Shown piece by piece: positions 1 through 11,765 of a stretch of 64,000 nt of DNA (positions are counted from its first letter, which is position 1; every line of letters begins with the position of its first letter). The stretch spans positions 2,903,001 to 2,967,000 of the forward strand of contig NGZR01000006.1 of NCBI GenBank assembly GCA_002197995.1. The letters run 5' to 3'. The stretch comes from Gaeumannomyces sp. JS-464 (Eukaryota; Ascomycota; Sordariomycetes; Magnaporthales; Magnaporthaceae). Position numbers and translations under genes: made by a program. The notes beneath the pieces were generated by a model. The model did no database searches. It was given only the letters and a program-made list of their open reading frames with translations, and was not told where the DNA came from.

Positions 1-113
1 AGGCGGGCCTGGATGGCGGCGGCGACGCAGTAGCTCGGGTACGTTGCCTGGGCGGCGTCGGACGGCAGGTGGATGTGCCGCAGGTACGGCTGGAGCGTAG
101 TGGTGCGTGTCAT
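1..113 (-). CDS. N-terminal fragment of an unidentified protein (gene runs off the left edge)
   Basis: An ATG on the minus strand at 113 opens a frame without stops to base 1, 37 codons long. The peptide has a short basic/polar start, then a His-Ile-His-Leu-Pro segment and an Ala-rich stretch ending Ala-Ile-Gln-Ala-Arg-Leu. Some fungal octanoyl/lipoyl transferases start with a similar His-Leu-Pro plus Ala-rich segment, but 37 residues are too few to decide. The remainder lies outside the window. Confidence 0.35.
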   Translation of the reverse strand, partial: MTRTTTLQPYLRHIHLPSDAAQATYPSYCVAAAIQAR

Positions 114-610
114 GGTGGAGGGCGGGCGGGCTGGCTGACGTAGGGGGCTCTCTGGTGGAGGATGTTGAAGGTGGTGGTGGTGTGGTGCGAGTTGGATTGG
201 ATTTCCATCGCGTCGGGCAGCCAAGGCATGCGTCGCCTACCGTCACACCCCTCCTAATCGTCACCCCTCTAGCTCCCCGCCCCGCCTGGAATGTGGGGCG
301 CGATGATGCTGGTTTGCAGGGACGGCCCGCCGTGGAAGTCGATGAACTCCCCCTCCAACCCAAGTTTGGAACCTGAAGGGAAGGAGCGGGACGGCACGCT
401 GGATGGCGCGCAGCCGGTCAAGACCGAGGCAGAGGCTGGATTCTATTTCTCTACCCTTTTTGGTTATCATTTTGATGACGCTTATTCTCGCTCCAACGAT
501 CGAACCGAAATTTACCACAAGTGTTGTGCTAACATGCATGCTTATTGGATCCACTGGAAAATGTCCAGCTCTCCCAGGCCCCGCGAAACAAGTCTCAAAA
601 TGCAGCATAT
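114..610. other. Intergenic region
   Basis: This lies between the start of the edge gene and the 3' end of the next minus-strand gene, so it should hold the promoter of the edge gene and the 3' UTR of the neighbour. Short open frames exist on both strands, but none has a recognisable motif. I see no RNA gene or repeat. Confidence 0.4.
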
Positions 611-1276
611 TCACTCGCAATCCTTGCATCGCGCGTGAACCCTGCAGTGCCAGCACGTCCATTCCATATCAGACACCGACACATGGCAGTTGCAGCAGGC
701 CCAGCCACGCTCGCGGCTTCCATCCTGCTCTGCGGGCGGCGCCTTGGTGACCTCGCGCGGCTCTTCGATCACGGGCGCCTCCCTGCAGAAGTGCGCAAAC
801 GTCTCGGCCGGACACTGGTCCAGGAGGCCCTGGATGTGCCCGCCGGATCCCGTGCTGCTGGTCCGCCGGTGCGCCAACCGGGGCATCACCTCGCGGTGCG
901 GAATGTCCAGCATCTTGTCGTCGTCCCTGGATATCTTATCGAGCGTCTTTCTTAAGCTTCTACCAGCCTTTGTAAACCTCTGCCAGAGCTTTCTTATCTT
1001 GCTGCTGAATACAGACTTGCCGTCGTCGTCGTCGCCGTCGTCGTGAGCCGTCGCCGGCGCCGGTGCTGGCTGGCTGAGCGTCTCCCGTACCCGCTTCTCC
1101 AGGTCGCTCTCCGCGGCACAGAGGGCCGACAGCGCGCTGGGGCCGCCGGCGGACGGGCTCGAGAAGAGGCCCGGGTCGAGCTTGGGGAACTGGAACTTGT
1201 CCGTCGACTTGTCCGCCCCAATGTGTGCCTCGGAGGCCTGCTCCTCGGTCCCTCTGCCCGACAACGGCTCAGCCAT
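611..1276 (-). CDS. Hypothetical protein with C-terminal Cys/His zinc-binding motif
   Basis: Single-exon frame of 221 residues from the ATG at 1276. The frame stays open upstream to 1564, with another ATG at 1342, but that part reads like untranslated leader. The N-terminal two thirds are polar and low complexity, with an Asp run at about 80-85 followed by a basic segment rich in Lys/Arg. The last 30 residues contain a CCNC pair, then CWHC and HARCKDC, a spacing suited to a small zinc ribbon like those ending many uncharacterised fungal proteins. Function unknown. Choice of start is the main uncertainty. Confidence 0.6.
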   Translation of the reverse strand: MAEPLSGRGTEEQASEAHIGADKSTDKFQFPKLDPGLFSSPSAGGPSALSALCAAESDLEKRVRETLSQPAPAPATAHDDGDDDDGKSVFSSKIRKLWQRFTKAGRSLRKTLDKISRDDDKMLDIPHREVMPRLAHRRTSSTGSGGHIQGLLDQCPAETFAHFCREAPVIEEPREVTKAPPAEQDGSRERGWACCNCHVSVSDMEWTCWHCRVHARCKDCE

Positions 1277-2779
1277 TGTCCTCTTTGCGGAATCGAACTG
1301 CAGCTTGACACGAAACATTGCCAGCGATATCGTCCGCCGCATAGCACGATGGGGGCTGGCTGTTGCTGCTAGCTGACAAGGATAATGACGCGGTACTGCG
1401 CCGGCCCAGGAGACGACCATCGCTTGCTTACGGACAATGGTTCGGCTGGTTTTATAATAGGTGAATGAGAGACTGAGATCTCTTTGCAAAGGGAGCATTG
1501 TGAGCCCGGCGGGATGAATGGACTGCCTGGTGTGGCTACAACAAAGAATTGCTCCCAACAACAAGTGTGAAAACGCCTCCTGGTCTTTGAAGTGTATAAC
1601 CCATCAAAGGCGGGAGACTTTTTATTCAAGCAAGACCATCGTCTGCTCGCGCCGCGGTAACGACCTGGTGGTCTAGGTGCCATGGATGGGCGTTAGGCGG
1701 CTGGCTGCACGGGTTGGTGCTTTTTACAATGCAGAGAAAGTCGGGGAACCTCTGCAGAAAGAAAAGGAAGGGGCAGGGAACAGCAGGCAGGGAAAGCCAC
1801 GGAAAGGCCAAAAAGTGAGGATTCCGGAGCTTGAACCGGATTGCTGGAGACCTCATAATGCTCACTACCAGGGTCGAACTGGCGACCTTCGCATTATTAG
1901 TACGACGCTCTAACCAACTGAGCTAAGCGAGCTGGTTTGCTATTGATTGGCTGCTGAGGCACCGAGAGGCGTAGATATGCTTCCCTGTTTTTTTCTTTGT
2001 CTTTGTGTGTGACTCGTGAGGGTTTCTTGCGGTGGAGATGGGTTTTGTCAAGGCCGGCTTGCTCCCGAGGAGCGGGCGGGCTGGAGAGGCGCGAGGCGGG
2101 CATAAAATGCCGCAAAATTCACTTCGGCTCGGCTGGTGGCCATGCAAAAAAAGTCCGAACTGTAATGCTCTTCTGTTCAATGTCCGTCGCCAACGGCTAA
2201 TGGAAGTAATCCTGCAGTATTCCCCGTGGGAGGATGTTAATGTATTCGTGTGCCTTGTGAAAGAACAGGAAAAGGAGAGCCATGGAAACAAGTCTGAGAC
2301 GCCGCCCAAAAGAGAGAGAATACAACCGGGAAAGCGAAAAGACCATGAAAACTAACACCAAGGGGCCATGTCTACCGAGCCCCGAGAAAGTCATCGCAGC
2401 CGCCCGTATATCTGTCAAGCCAACACCCGAACCAATGCAAGTCATGATGATGATAAGCGTGTGTCTTTCTCTCGCGTTGTCGCACTCTTTCTCTCCTTTC
2501 TAAGCGGTCCTCCTCTCTTTCTCGTGTGAAAACCCATGTAAGCGAGGCGTATACGTCGAGTGGTATTCCGTAAGCTGGATAAAGGGAAAAATAAAGGAAA
2601 AAGGAATATTGGAATGATCAGAAGCAAACAGGGTGGTGTGGATGCAGTGCGTGCGCAATGCCGAGGGTGATTGTAGGGAGGCAGAGGCCAGCTCAGCCGC
2701 GGTTTTCCTTGTCTTTGTCTCTTCTCTGTTGTTACAACCCAGTGCGCGCATTATAAACCATCGCCATCTAGCGCCGTCC
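1277..2779. other. Intergenic region containing tRNA-Ile
   Basis: Between the zinc-motif gene and the 3' end of PBS2. Apart from the tRNA at 1859-1932 I find no coding frame with recognisable composition. The left part should be the promoter/leader of the minus-strand gene ending at 611, and the right part the 3' UTR of PBS2. Confidence 0.5.
1859..1932 (-). tRNA. tRNA-Ile(AAT): tRNA-Ile, anticodon AAT (read as IAU)
   Basis: Reading the minus strand from 1932, the acceptor GCTCGCT pairs with AGTGAGC (one G-T). The D arm is GCTC/GAGC. The anticodon stem TCGTA/TGCGA encloses loop CTAATAA, giving anticodon AAT. The T arm is GCCAG-TTCGACC-CTGGT, and the discriminator is A. There is no intron. The 74-nt cloverleaf is intact, unlike the tRNA-like sequences in the A+T-rich block. 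It stands alone between two minus-strand protein genes. Confidence 0.96.
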
Positions 2780-4955
2780 CTATCTGGACCCTCCATGGCC
2801 TAGCTCTGTGCCTACTGCTGGGCTGGTGGCGGGGCTGACCGAGTCGAGCGGTGCGGCGTGGAGCGCTGGTCTGTCCGTCTTGGGCAGGTTTCCCCTAAGC
2901 TTGCGCTCGAGGGCATCGCGCACCCACTTGGCCACCTCTTCGTCGCTCCCGTTAGCGGCATCGGTGAGGGATAGCTTGCCGGTCGCCTCGGCCACCCCGC
3001 TTGCGTCCTCGTCCTCAGCCTCCTCCGTGATGGCCGTCGGCTGGGCGAGTGGCTTGAGCCAGGGGTGGGTCAGCAGCATGGGGTACGTGTGACGTTTCCT
3101 GGGATTCTTGTTGAGGCACGAGCGGACAAAGTCGCGTGCCGTCGCCGAGTAGCCCTCGGCGGGCAGGTCGGGCGGGTCGCCCTCCACAATGGCCTGTTTC
3201 GGAAAGATTTAGGTCAGTATGGACTTTGGCAGCGACTGTCTGTGGCCGTGAGGGTGCACTTACGCTAAGCTGGCTGAAGATTGTCGACGACACCTCGGGC
3301 GGGTACGGATACTTGCCCATGGCGCACTCGATGACAGTCAGTCCCAAGCTCCATATGTCGCTCTGGACGCTGTAGGTGCCGCCTGAGCCGTGCGCTCCCG
3401 GGGCGAAGCTGCCTCCCGAGATGCGCTCGGGGGCCATGTAGCTCTGGCAGCCGATGTTGGTCTTGGCGATGGAGGCGACCAGGTTCCCGCTGACGCCAAA
3501 GTCGCAGATCTTGGTCTGGCCGCGCGTGTTGACCAGGATATTTGTGGGCTTGACGTCGCGGTGGATGATGTTATGATCGTCCTTGAGCGACTTGAGCCCC
3601 ATGACGGTCGAGTGCGTGATCTTGCGGATCACGCTCTCGGGGATTCCCCCGCCGTACAGCTTGTCGATGGAGCCACCGTCCATGTACTCGATGCACATAT
3701 AGACCGCGCCCTCCTGGAAAAAGGCCCCGTAGAAGTCGATGATGTATGGCGACACGCACTCGTGTAGGATCACGAGCTCCTTGAGGATCGTTGTGAACTT
3801 GGCCTCGTCCAGCTCCAGACGGAGCTCTTTCATGGCCATGACCACGCCTGATGTTGTGCTACCACCGTCGACGTGGTTCGTGCTCTCCGAATCGCTGGCC
3901 TGGCCCGTGTCCGATACCGTGCTGAGGGCTGACGACTGCCGGGACGGGGCGCCGGGCTTGAAGCCGCTGAGCCCCTGGCCAAAACGGGGTACTCGTGGCT
4001 TGGCATGCCGGACCTTGTACACGGTACCGTAGTTTCCCTTGCCGAGCTCGTCCAGAACCTGGATCTCGTCGAGCGAGATGCTGAAGGTCTGCCCACTGGC
4101 GAAATTGACGCCTGTCCTCGTGATGGTGGCTGCACCCTCGAATGTGATCCAGCCCTTCTCCGTGTCGATATACCTCCTAAAGTCGTTCAACTTGGAGTCC
4201 TTAACCCCGCCATCCTTGGGCGGGCCCTGGCTTTTAGCCGTTTCGCCATCTGCACCATCTGCTGGCCCGCCAGCGCCGCCGAGATCCGAGAGCTTGGGTG
4301 CGCCGAGCGGGGAGCCACCTGCGGCCCCGGGCAGGCCGCCGAGCCTCATCTGCCGCCTCTCACTTAGGCTTGGCGGGGCTTTGCGAGCACTAGGGACAAT
4401 GGGGGCCGATTTGGGGAATCCGGGTGGCAGAGGGCGACCGCCCAGGCTCATGCTGCCGAGATTGGCGGCCATGTTGGGCGGCAGCCTTATGTTCGTGGGG
4501 AGGCCGCCCTGGCCCAGGGTCGGGGGCGATTGACCGCCGGCCATGGGAGATAGGGGCGAGCCCATGGAGGACGAGCTGCTGCCTCCGCTAGAGAAGCCCT
4601 GCATCGGGGGCCGGCCCAGGCGCGAGCTCTGCAGGGCACGGGCGCGGGCCATGAGGTCGATGGGTAGGTTACTGGCCGAGGGCGGAGGCCTGCGAGCGTT
4701 GTTCAGCGCGCCGGCGACGGTCGATGTGGACGACATGCCGCTGGCGGACTCTGGGTCTGAGACGGTGCGCAGGGACGGCACGCGTTTGGGGATGACACTG
4801 GGCGACGGCGGATCCAAGGGTGTGCTGGCCCCAGAATCGTCGTCTAGGGGTACCTCGGAGCCAGGCGAGGTCGGGTTGCTATCGTATTGCTCATCGGGCG
4901 TCGCGGGTACCCAGTCGGCCTGGGGAGGCCCTGGTGGCGGTTGTGTCTGAGACAT
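2780..4955 (-). CDS. PBS2: MAP kinase kinase of the high-osmolarity (HOG) pathway, Pbs2/OS-5 type
   Basis: Two exons, 4955-3264 and 3193-2780. The 70-bp intron has a GTAAGT donor, a CTGAC branch and an ACAG acceptor. The product is 701 residues. Residues 1-260 are Pro/Ser/Gly-rich and disordered, typical of Pbs2 scaffolding regions. The kinase domain starts near 296: Gly-rich loop GKGNYG (305-310), a fungal-type insertion of about 45 residues, VAIK-type lysine in MAMKEL (K376), HRDVKP (465-470), DFG (485-487), and activation-loop Ser/Thr in the SxxxT arrangement between DFG and APE (about 495 and 499). Known role of the family: a cytosolic kinase that is phosphorylated by Ssk2/OS-4 and activates Hog1/OS-2 in osmotic and fungicide stress. 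The family assignment rests on the SISLDEIQVL segment before the domain and the insertion after the Gly loop. Both exons are free of frameshifts. Confidence 0.93.
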
Positions 4956-5721
4956 GGTCGCGGGGCGGCGTGTCCGTCTGCGTAGTGGCGGCGTCTTGGT
5001 TGACTGGTGGGATTATGCCGATGGCCACATGCCGTGCAAGGTGTTGGGCGAAGAAGAGGAGAAGTCGTGCGAAGAGAGCGAGAGCAGTCGCGGCGGCCTG
5101 AGGTGTGGGAGCTTCGGCCGAGTTTTTGAGTGCTCTTCTCTTGTGCACTCTTCTGCCCACCCAGTGGGGAGCTATTTCTGGGAACGCTGGCACACTCAGC
5201 GCGCTGGTCTTGTTTGCCTCTTACTCTGTACGAGAGGGGAAGCCGGTGGCGGGCGGGAGTCTGCCGAGAGAGGCCTCTTCGGGAGCAGTCGCTGACTCGG
5301 ATTTGCGCAAGGATATGGTGGGCGCGGGGAGGCGGGCAGCGTTGGAGGAGGGAGGGTTGGTCACCTAGGTCGCGGGCAAAGGCAGGTCGTGGGCTCGACA
5401 CAAGAGAGGCCTCCTAGAGAGGGAGAAACGAGATTGATATCAGATTCGGCGGGTTCGGATGGCATTACCCATGGATGCTGGACGCAGACAACACTAAAAA
5501 GGCAGCAGGCGCGTCCGAGGGGTCGGCCGTAGTTCAAATGGAAGTTGTGTTGCGTCAGACCTCGACTTTATGGGTCGGGCTTAGAGTGGGCCTGGGCTGC
5601 CACTTTGGGCCTAGCTGGGTTTGGGGCTAGCGTTGGGACTGCGAGGCTCGTTGAAGTCGGCTTCCATGTCACAGGGCAACCATTCCATTTGTGGCAGTCG
5701 AGCCGGACAGGCAGGTCCGGG

Positions 5722-5751
5722 GTTGGGGGTTGGGGGTTGGGGGTTGGTCTG
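5722..5751 (+). repeat. Tandem GGTTGGG-type G-rich tract (possible G-quadruplex)
   Basis: Four to five successive runs of three to five G separated by TT occur in about 30 bases of the plus strand. The pattern matches the general G-quadruplex rule of four G3+ runs with short loops. It lies 0.77 kb upstream of the PBS2 start codon and on the opposite strand to that gene. No function is implied by sequence alone. Confidence 0.7.
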
Positions 5752-7037
5752 GCTTGGGTGCGATGGCGACGGCGCAGAAGTCGCATATGACGGCCACGAT
5801 TTCTTTTTTCTTCTTTTCTTTTTTCACTCGCGAATTTCTTTTTTATCGTCCTTCATTCCGCGGGGCCCTCGCCTGGGCGCACCTTCCATGTCAATTTGAC
5901 CGACTGCTCCTCCGTTGACAACCCAAGCTCCACTGTAAAAAAACCAGTATAGCGAATCATTGGCTAAGCTATGCGCTGGAGGGGCTCCCTGGCACACGCC
6001 GGCAAGCAGCACTGCCTCATTACTCCTGACCTTTAGCCTGCGTCGCCTCCCAGAAGCGCGAGCCCGACGTGCAATTGAAGGTGCATCTATGATGGAGTTG
6101 CTACAGATGGCCACCGCCAGGTGCGACGGGGCTGCAGGAGGTGTGTGGTCGTGGCAGCAAGAGCAGCAGCACCAGACGCAGGCACTTCGCCCGGTTCGAA
6201 ATAGCATCATCTAGTGCCGTCAATACCTTCATGCCTGCTGCGCTGCTGGTCGGCTTCGCTCTAATAGGCTGCTTGAGCACGAGCGACGGCTGTGATAATC
6301 GATGACGTTGCTGGTGGCATTTGTGGCTTGAGGCGATGGGGCCGAGGGGTAGCATCCAATGGCACGCATTGGAGAGGGCCGTCACTGACGTTGCAGCCGA
6401 CAGGGGCCATGGCCTGGCCTTATTGTGTAGCTACACGACAAAACGTCCAGTCGAGCTGTCAGAGCCTGCATGTCTCTCGGTTCCTCGTGCTGAAGGTGTC
6501 AGATTCACTGGCCCTTGGGTCTCTCGCCTGTCCAGAGACACCCTCACACTACGTAATAATCACCTGGATCGGGCCCCGTCTCCACATCCTTCTAGGCTTG
6601 GCCCATGTCGGGGGAGCCGGGGCGGGAGTCGACCAGGGATGGCATGCAAATCAGGATCCCGACGATCGCCGCCCACATGAAACATGAGAAACAAACGAGT
6701 GACAGGTCCCGACGAGCGATCTTCTGGCCATGCCCACGAGCCCACCTCCCCACGGCAACACAACAGATGGGCAACCGAGGGTGCGAGGGTCTCGAGCTGT
6801 CACCCTGTCTAAAAAACGAGGCAGGCACGCAGAGAAACCCCGTCGCAGGCCCGCCGCCAACTCGGTCGGTTTTCCGGCGACGTGGGTGTTTCCTATTCCG
6901 GACCCTCCGACCCACGCCAAAAGCAGGCCCGGCCATCCAATGCTGTCGGCGGCCAGTCGGCGGCAGCGTGAAGCCTCGACTGCCCGCCCTGTTCACCGAC
7001 GACAGGCGGAGCATCCACCGCCCCCATCTCGGACCTG

Positions 7038-7061
7038 CAGCAGCAGCAGCAGCAGCAGCAG
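7038..7061 (+). repeat. (CAG)8 microsatellite
   Basis: Eight perfect CAG units. An antisense frame reads through them as an Ala tract, but there is no support for a gene here. Confidence 0.9.
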
Positions 7062-8037
7062 CGTAATCCATGAGGACGGCAACGTGCTGCTTGATGCAGG
7101 TCTGGCCAACATCCATCCTGTTCTCGCGCGAGCCGTGCCTCGTGTTCGCGCCTCTCGCCCCATTGAATGCAACGCTTGCAGCCGATAAGGGGACTTGGCT
7201 GGGGTCAGCACCCATGCGGTTAGGGACGGCTGCGTTGGGCCAGCCAAGTTTTTTTTTTTTTCCCCCGCCAGCTCTCCAGCTTCCAAATTTAAACAGCCGA
7301 CTCGATATTGCACCCCACCCACGCCGATGCAGGATACCGGCTCAAATAGACGAAGAGGCTCCTGCAAGCCCTGCCACTAGGATGGCTGTGCTCCTGCGCT
7401 GTACCTTACTCCAGCATCCAGCCCAGCCTCGCTTGCCTCAGCTTCGGGGGCGATTTTGACGGAAGCGGAAAAAGGGGGTCTGGTCTATCGGTTTTTGCCA
7501 CCGCTGCGCAAGCCTCATTGAACGCCGTGCTCACTTGATAGGACATGTGTTGCGGGAAGGTAGAGAATCGATGCATCACCGCTTTACATTTTGAATTGCT
7601 TACTGCGCGAGAGCCAGGCGAGGGCCATTGGGGGCGGCCGGGGTGCAACCCAGACGTTCGTGCCTTGGCTGAGGTCGAGTCGGCAGAGAGGAAAAGTGGG
7701 AGGGTCCATGACGTCATATTGGACCCTGCCCGCAGCGACGGCAAGCCGCCTTTTTGCACTGGCGGACACACCATCTGGTACCTCTATCACGTGCCATTCG
7801 TTCGACTCCCAACAAGTTCGGGCCTGGTCCCCAGCTCCAATCGCAACCCCAACCCTGACCACGCGCCGGAACAGACCTCTCCCACATCCCCATATGGCAT
7901 CCGGCCGCCGAGCCACACACAACAGTCGCGGCGGCCGGCGTCTGGTGCTGCTGCGGACTGACGGCGGGCCTCCGGACTTGCCGACAGCGGCTGAAACGCA
8001 CCTGGCTGAGTCATGCCGCTGCTGCTGCCGCCGTGAG

Positions 8038-8139
8038 GAGACTGAGAGACGGAGACTGAGAGACGGAGACTGAGAGACGGAGACTGAGAGACGGAGACTG
8101 AGAGACGGAGACTGAGAGACGGAGACTGAGAGACGGAGA
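8038..8139 (+). repeat. 14-bp minisatellite, about seven copies
   Basis: The unit AGACTGAGAGACGG repeats almost perfectly about seven times. Because 14 is not a multiple of three, reading frames through the array cycle through different peptides. The Ser/Leu-rich frame on the minus strand is therefore likely a by-product, not a protein. Copy number probably varies between strains. Confidence 0.9.
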
Positions 8140-9057
8140 TAGAACCGGCTCTCAGCCACGGGACACCTTGGAGCCAGAGCTGGGGCGTCTTGGCTGTCTC
8201 CGGCTCGGGGACGGACGGCTTGACAGACAGTCATGGAGGCCCCTTGTTGAAGTTCCTCGCCAGCTCGCTCTTCACACCTACCAGCGGCCTCGGGCCGGTG
8301 CATGCAGAAGGCTTGTACAGCTCTTGCACCCCTGGGCTTTGCTTTTACTCGGCTTTCTTCTTGCATGTACACTTCATACGTGCTGTGGCTCCCGGGGAAA
8401 CGCGGCATTGACGCTTCGTCCGTACGTGCAGACAGAGCAGATCAACTGCTCATATGTACTCCTGCCTCCTTTCGGGCGTCTAGGTCTTCTTCCCTCGTGG
8501 GGCCTTCGTCCCATCTCGATATGGCCCGTGAGCACGCCTCTGCACAGACCCGATCTTCGTCAACTCGCCCTAACCAACTACCAACTCTAACCCGTTCGCA
8601 GTCTGGACGACACAGTTTAGGCGGGAAAACCTTTCTCGCGAGAACCTCCAGCCAGGCAAAGGGCGCGTTCGTCCATCCTGTCGCAAAAAGCTTAAGCCCG
8701 TCGGCTTCGTTACATGTTCTACATCTTGCGTCCTGCCGTCGTCTGCTGCGCGCTGGGGCCGGCGCGATAAACGTGGTCGATGTGCGTACCGCGTACATAC
8801 GGTCGTCGCTCAGGCCTGAGCGAGCCGGAGCAATCAGCCCGCGCGAGCGAGCGATCGGGTGTATTTGTAGTCCATCGTCGCCGCTGCTGGATGTGACAAG
8901 GCTCTGGTGACAGACAGACAAAGCATTAGTTTTTTTTCCTTCAGATCAAGTCCCAGCAGTCAGCTCTTGCCCCTCTTGCCCCCGCCCCCTCTCTCTCCCC
9001 ACCCACCTCAGACTAGCCATCCCGGCAGCCCAGCCCGGCCCATTGTGAACTTTCACC

Positions 9058-10022
9058 ATGGGTCTCTACGACACGCCGCCGCCGCACGTGCCGCAATGGC
9101 TCCCGCTGGCCTCGACGGGCGTGCTGGTGATCGGCATGGTGTGCTGGTACTCGGCGTACACGCTGATCACGATCAAGGCGATCAAGGATAAAAGCTATGG
9201 CATGCCCATGATGGCCACCATCGGCAACTGGTCCTGGGAGCTGCTATATTCGTTCTGCGTGGCCGAGCACCCGTTCGAGATGGTCGGGCTCGGGCTCTGG
9301 TTTTTCCTTGACGTCGGCATGGTCTGGACGACCGTCATGTACGCGCATCATGACTGGAAGATCTCGAGCCCCTGGGTCGGCCGCAACATGGGCAAGATCT
9401 TCCTGGTGCTCATGCCGTTCGCGCTCTGGGGTAATTATACCTTTTCGTCCTGGTGGCTGTCGGAGCCCGGGGCTGGGTCGGGCGACAAGACGGGCAAGTG
9501 GTTCCGGGGCCGCGAGGGCTACGACACGCTCGAGCTCGGCATCTGGAGCGCCCTGATCCCGCAGTGTTGGATCAGCGCCGGCAGCCTGGCCATGCTGCTC
9601 TCGCGCCAACACAGCGGGGGCACGAGCTTTACGATTTGGTAAGCCATCATCTCCTCGTCTGCGGAGGGCAATCTCTGCGTGGCTGACTTCCTGCCCGACA
9701 ACCCGTCTGCAGGTTCCTCAGGGCGCTCGGCTCGGCGTCCGGCATGTTCGGGTTCGAGGCGCTGCTGTGGTGGTACTGGCCGGAGCAGCACGGCTTCTTC
9801 GCCAACCACTTCCACCTGTTCCTGTCGAGCATCTACCTGGGCGCCGACATGATCTACCCGTTCGTGCTGTACCGGGTCATGCAGACCGAAGTGATCCTGC
9901 CCGACGGCAGGCACATCGGCGCCGAGCACTACCGCATCGAGCAGGCACTGGCCATGGCGGCGGCGGCGGGGCAGATCAAGGGCACGCCGGCCACGGGCGT
10001 TGTGGACAGGAAGGGCCAGTGA
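9058..10022 (+). CDS. Seven-transmembrane Pyr4/PaxB-like terpene cyclase family protein
   Basis: Two exons, 9058-9638 and 9713-10022; the intron has GTAAGC and TGCAG borders. The product is 296 residues with about seven hydrophobic spans and no signal peptide. The pattern GMPM....NWSWELLYSF (about 48-66) followed by FFLDVGMVWT (83-92) matches the Pyr4/PaxB/AtmB membrane family. In that family the acidic residues of the WE and xxxD segments (here E61 and D85) serve as the proton-donating site in meroterpenoid or indole-diterpene cyclisation. The ATG lies in a TTTCACCATGG context. No prenyltransferase, GGPP synthase, P450 or epoxidase is nearby, so this is probably a conserved stand-alone paralogue, not a pathway gene. 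The substrate is unknown. Confidence 0.7.
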
Positions 10023-11765
10023 GACGGGGGAGTTGTGGTAAGACGGGCGGGCGGAGCTTGTCGTCACTGTGCTGCGGGGGAGGTGGCGTCGTGCAAGCGG
10101 CTATGCCCAGCCTGTCGCTGGTTGGCTGGAGGAGGTGCTGGGCTTCTGGTGGAAGAGGGGGCTTGAGGAAAGGGGTTGAAGGATGGACAGGGAAGACCGT
10201 AGAAGACAGACGGAGCTAGGGTGTCGGGGAATAGCTGGCAGACAATTACGCGTAGATTGCAAAGGTGATCCCAGCCAAGACAGACAGCGTTCCCATGCAT
10301 TGGTCTCCTGATCGGGAAACCTGCATCGTTTTTTATTTATTTACTTTTTATTATTTTTTATTCGCCGTTGGACATGTCGCTGGATGGAAACAAAATAGAC
10401 ATCCAGTCGAGCCGTTCCTCTACTCTCTTCCAATGTCTGCCAAGTCGGCGCAGTAGATGCCCGGTTTGGGCGCAGAGGCTGAAAGCACCGTTCTGGGGAA
10501 CAAAAGACCAGACCAATCACGGCGGGGCGTTGCAAGCTCGGACGCACACCACAATGACCTCACGACTCTGCAAAGCTTGTTAGCATTGGTGGGCTTGGTG
10601 CTTTGCCAAGGGCGTTGGCATCTTCGCGTGTGCGCTGTTGCTCCGCCCAGCCCGCTCTGCCCATGTGGACGCCGCACCGAAGTCTATGTACTGCAGAGTT
10701 ACGGGGAGCCATGTCAGTGCGAGAGATAAGGTCGACCGGTGCTGGGCTCGGACGCGACGCTGATTCAATGGACTACGATGCGTTTGTGAGGACTGGCCGC
10801 TGGCCGCTGGCCGCTGGCTGAAAGTTTAGTGAGCGAGTTGGGTGAGCGATTTGGGGAGCGATTTACATATGGATGCTCGCCATGCAAATCTGTCATGCAT
10901 TTGTTGTTCTTGACCAGGGCTGCCTGGCTGGGTCTAATCAGATCGTGCTGTGATGCAGTCGGGCCCGGCAGAGGAAACAGGAAGAAAAAAAAAATGCACT
11001 GCCACCAGGATCCAGGCACGGCGTTTTAGCCTTCTCCATTATCGAATGGCACGTCTCCGTTTAGCCCCGTGGTGTGTTGGAGTGGGGCGCGCCTGCCGCT
11101 GCCAGCCAGGGCCGCCGCCTTATCGCAGGGACTGGCTGGTGGCCTGCAAACGCGGTGCGGCAAAACCTGTGAGCGAGCTGTGCTTCGCCGTTTTCAGTCA
11201 GCCATTGTTCCCCCAATGCCCGGGTTACCTTGCTCTCCCCTTTTGCCCGCATCGACTGCGCGCCACCAGCTCTCGATCGAAACGGACCAAACCGAGCTCT
11301 TTTTCTCCCTTGGCCTCTGCAACCGCAAGACCCGCACTTCTTGTCTCGGCAGGCCTCTGTGCTGCAATATCTCGTCTCTTTTAAGCCCCCGTCTCGCTTG
11401 CGCTTTGCCCTTCTCGCGTCGACCTTCCTGCAACCGGCCCGTCTGTCGACAACGCCCTCGCCCAGACCACCGATCCCGTCAAAGATGCCCTGCCAACAGT
11501 GCGCCTAACGCCTGGCTGGCTGGCCTGACCTGACTGACTCCGAGACCGCCGACGGCCCCGACCGAACACGGGGACTCCCTTTAAAGCGCCGTCTGCTCCG
11601 CGCCGCCAACGCCTCGCCTCAAAAATCTTGAGACAGCAACCCGAGGTCCCAGCGACCTGACTAACCCGACCTTCTTTCCTCCTCTTTCCCACCATCCCCG
11701 AAAGGGCCACGGGCGCCCTGCTTGTTCTTTGTTGCCTGTATCTGGCCACAGACGTCCCGCCGCCC
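10023..11765. other. Intergenic region
   Basis: 3' region of the membrane-protein gene and the promoter/leader of the transporter gene. From about 11180 to 11765 it is rich in C/T, with many CTTTT and TCTCC blocks, typical of fungal leaders close to a start codon. I see no RNA gene, mobile element or convincing frame. Confidence 0.45.

Larger units (their letters stand above)
4956..9057. other. Long non-coding region with promoters and simple repeats
   Basis: Four kilobases between the divergent PBS2 (minus) and the membrane protein starting at 9058 (plus). Frames of 100-270 codons exist here but have low-complexity or repeat-driven composition, no family motif, and overlap on both strands. 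The region contains a G-rich tract, a CAG repeat and a 14-bp minisatellite, all listed separately, plus a T/TC-rich stretch near 5800. It probably holds long 5' UTRs and promoters of both genes. I cannot exclude a multi-intron gene. Confidence 0.5.

Noticed and set aside
6592..7215. 207-codon minus-strand frame with an Ala run
   Set aside because: The Ala run is the CAG microsatellite read antisense; no conserved feature or start context.
7584..8408. 274-codon minus-strand frame with Ser/Leu repeats
   Set aside because: The repetitive part is just the 14-bp minisatellite translated; flanks lack motifs and splice or start signals.
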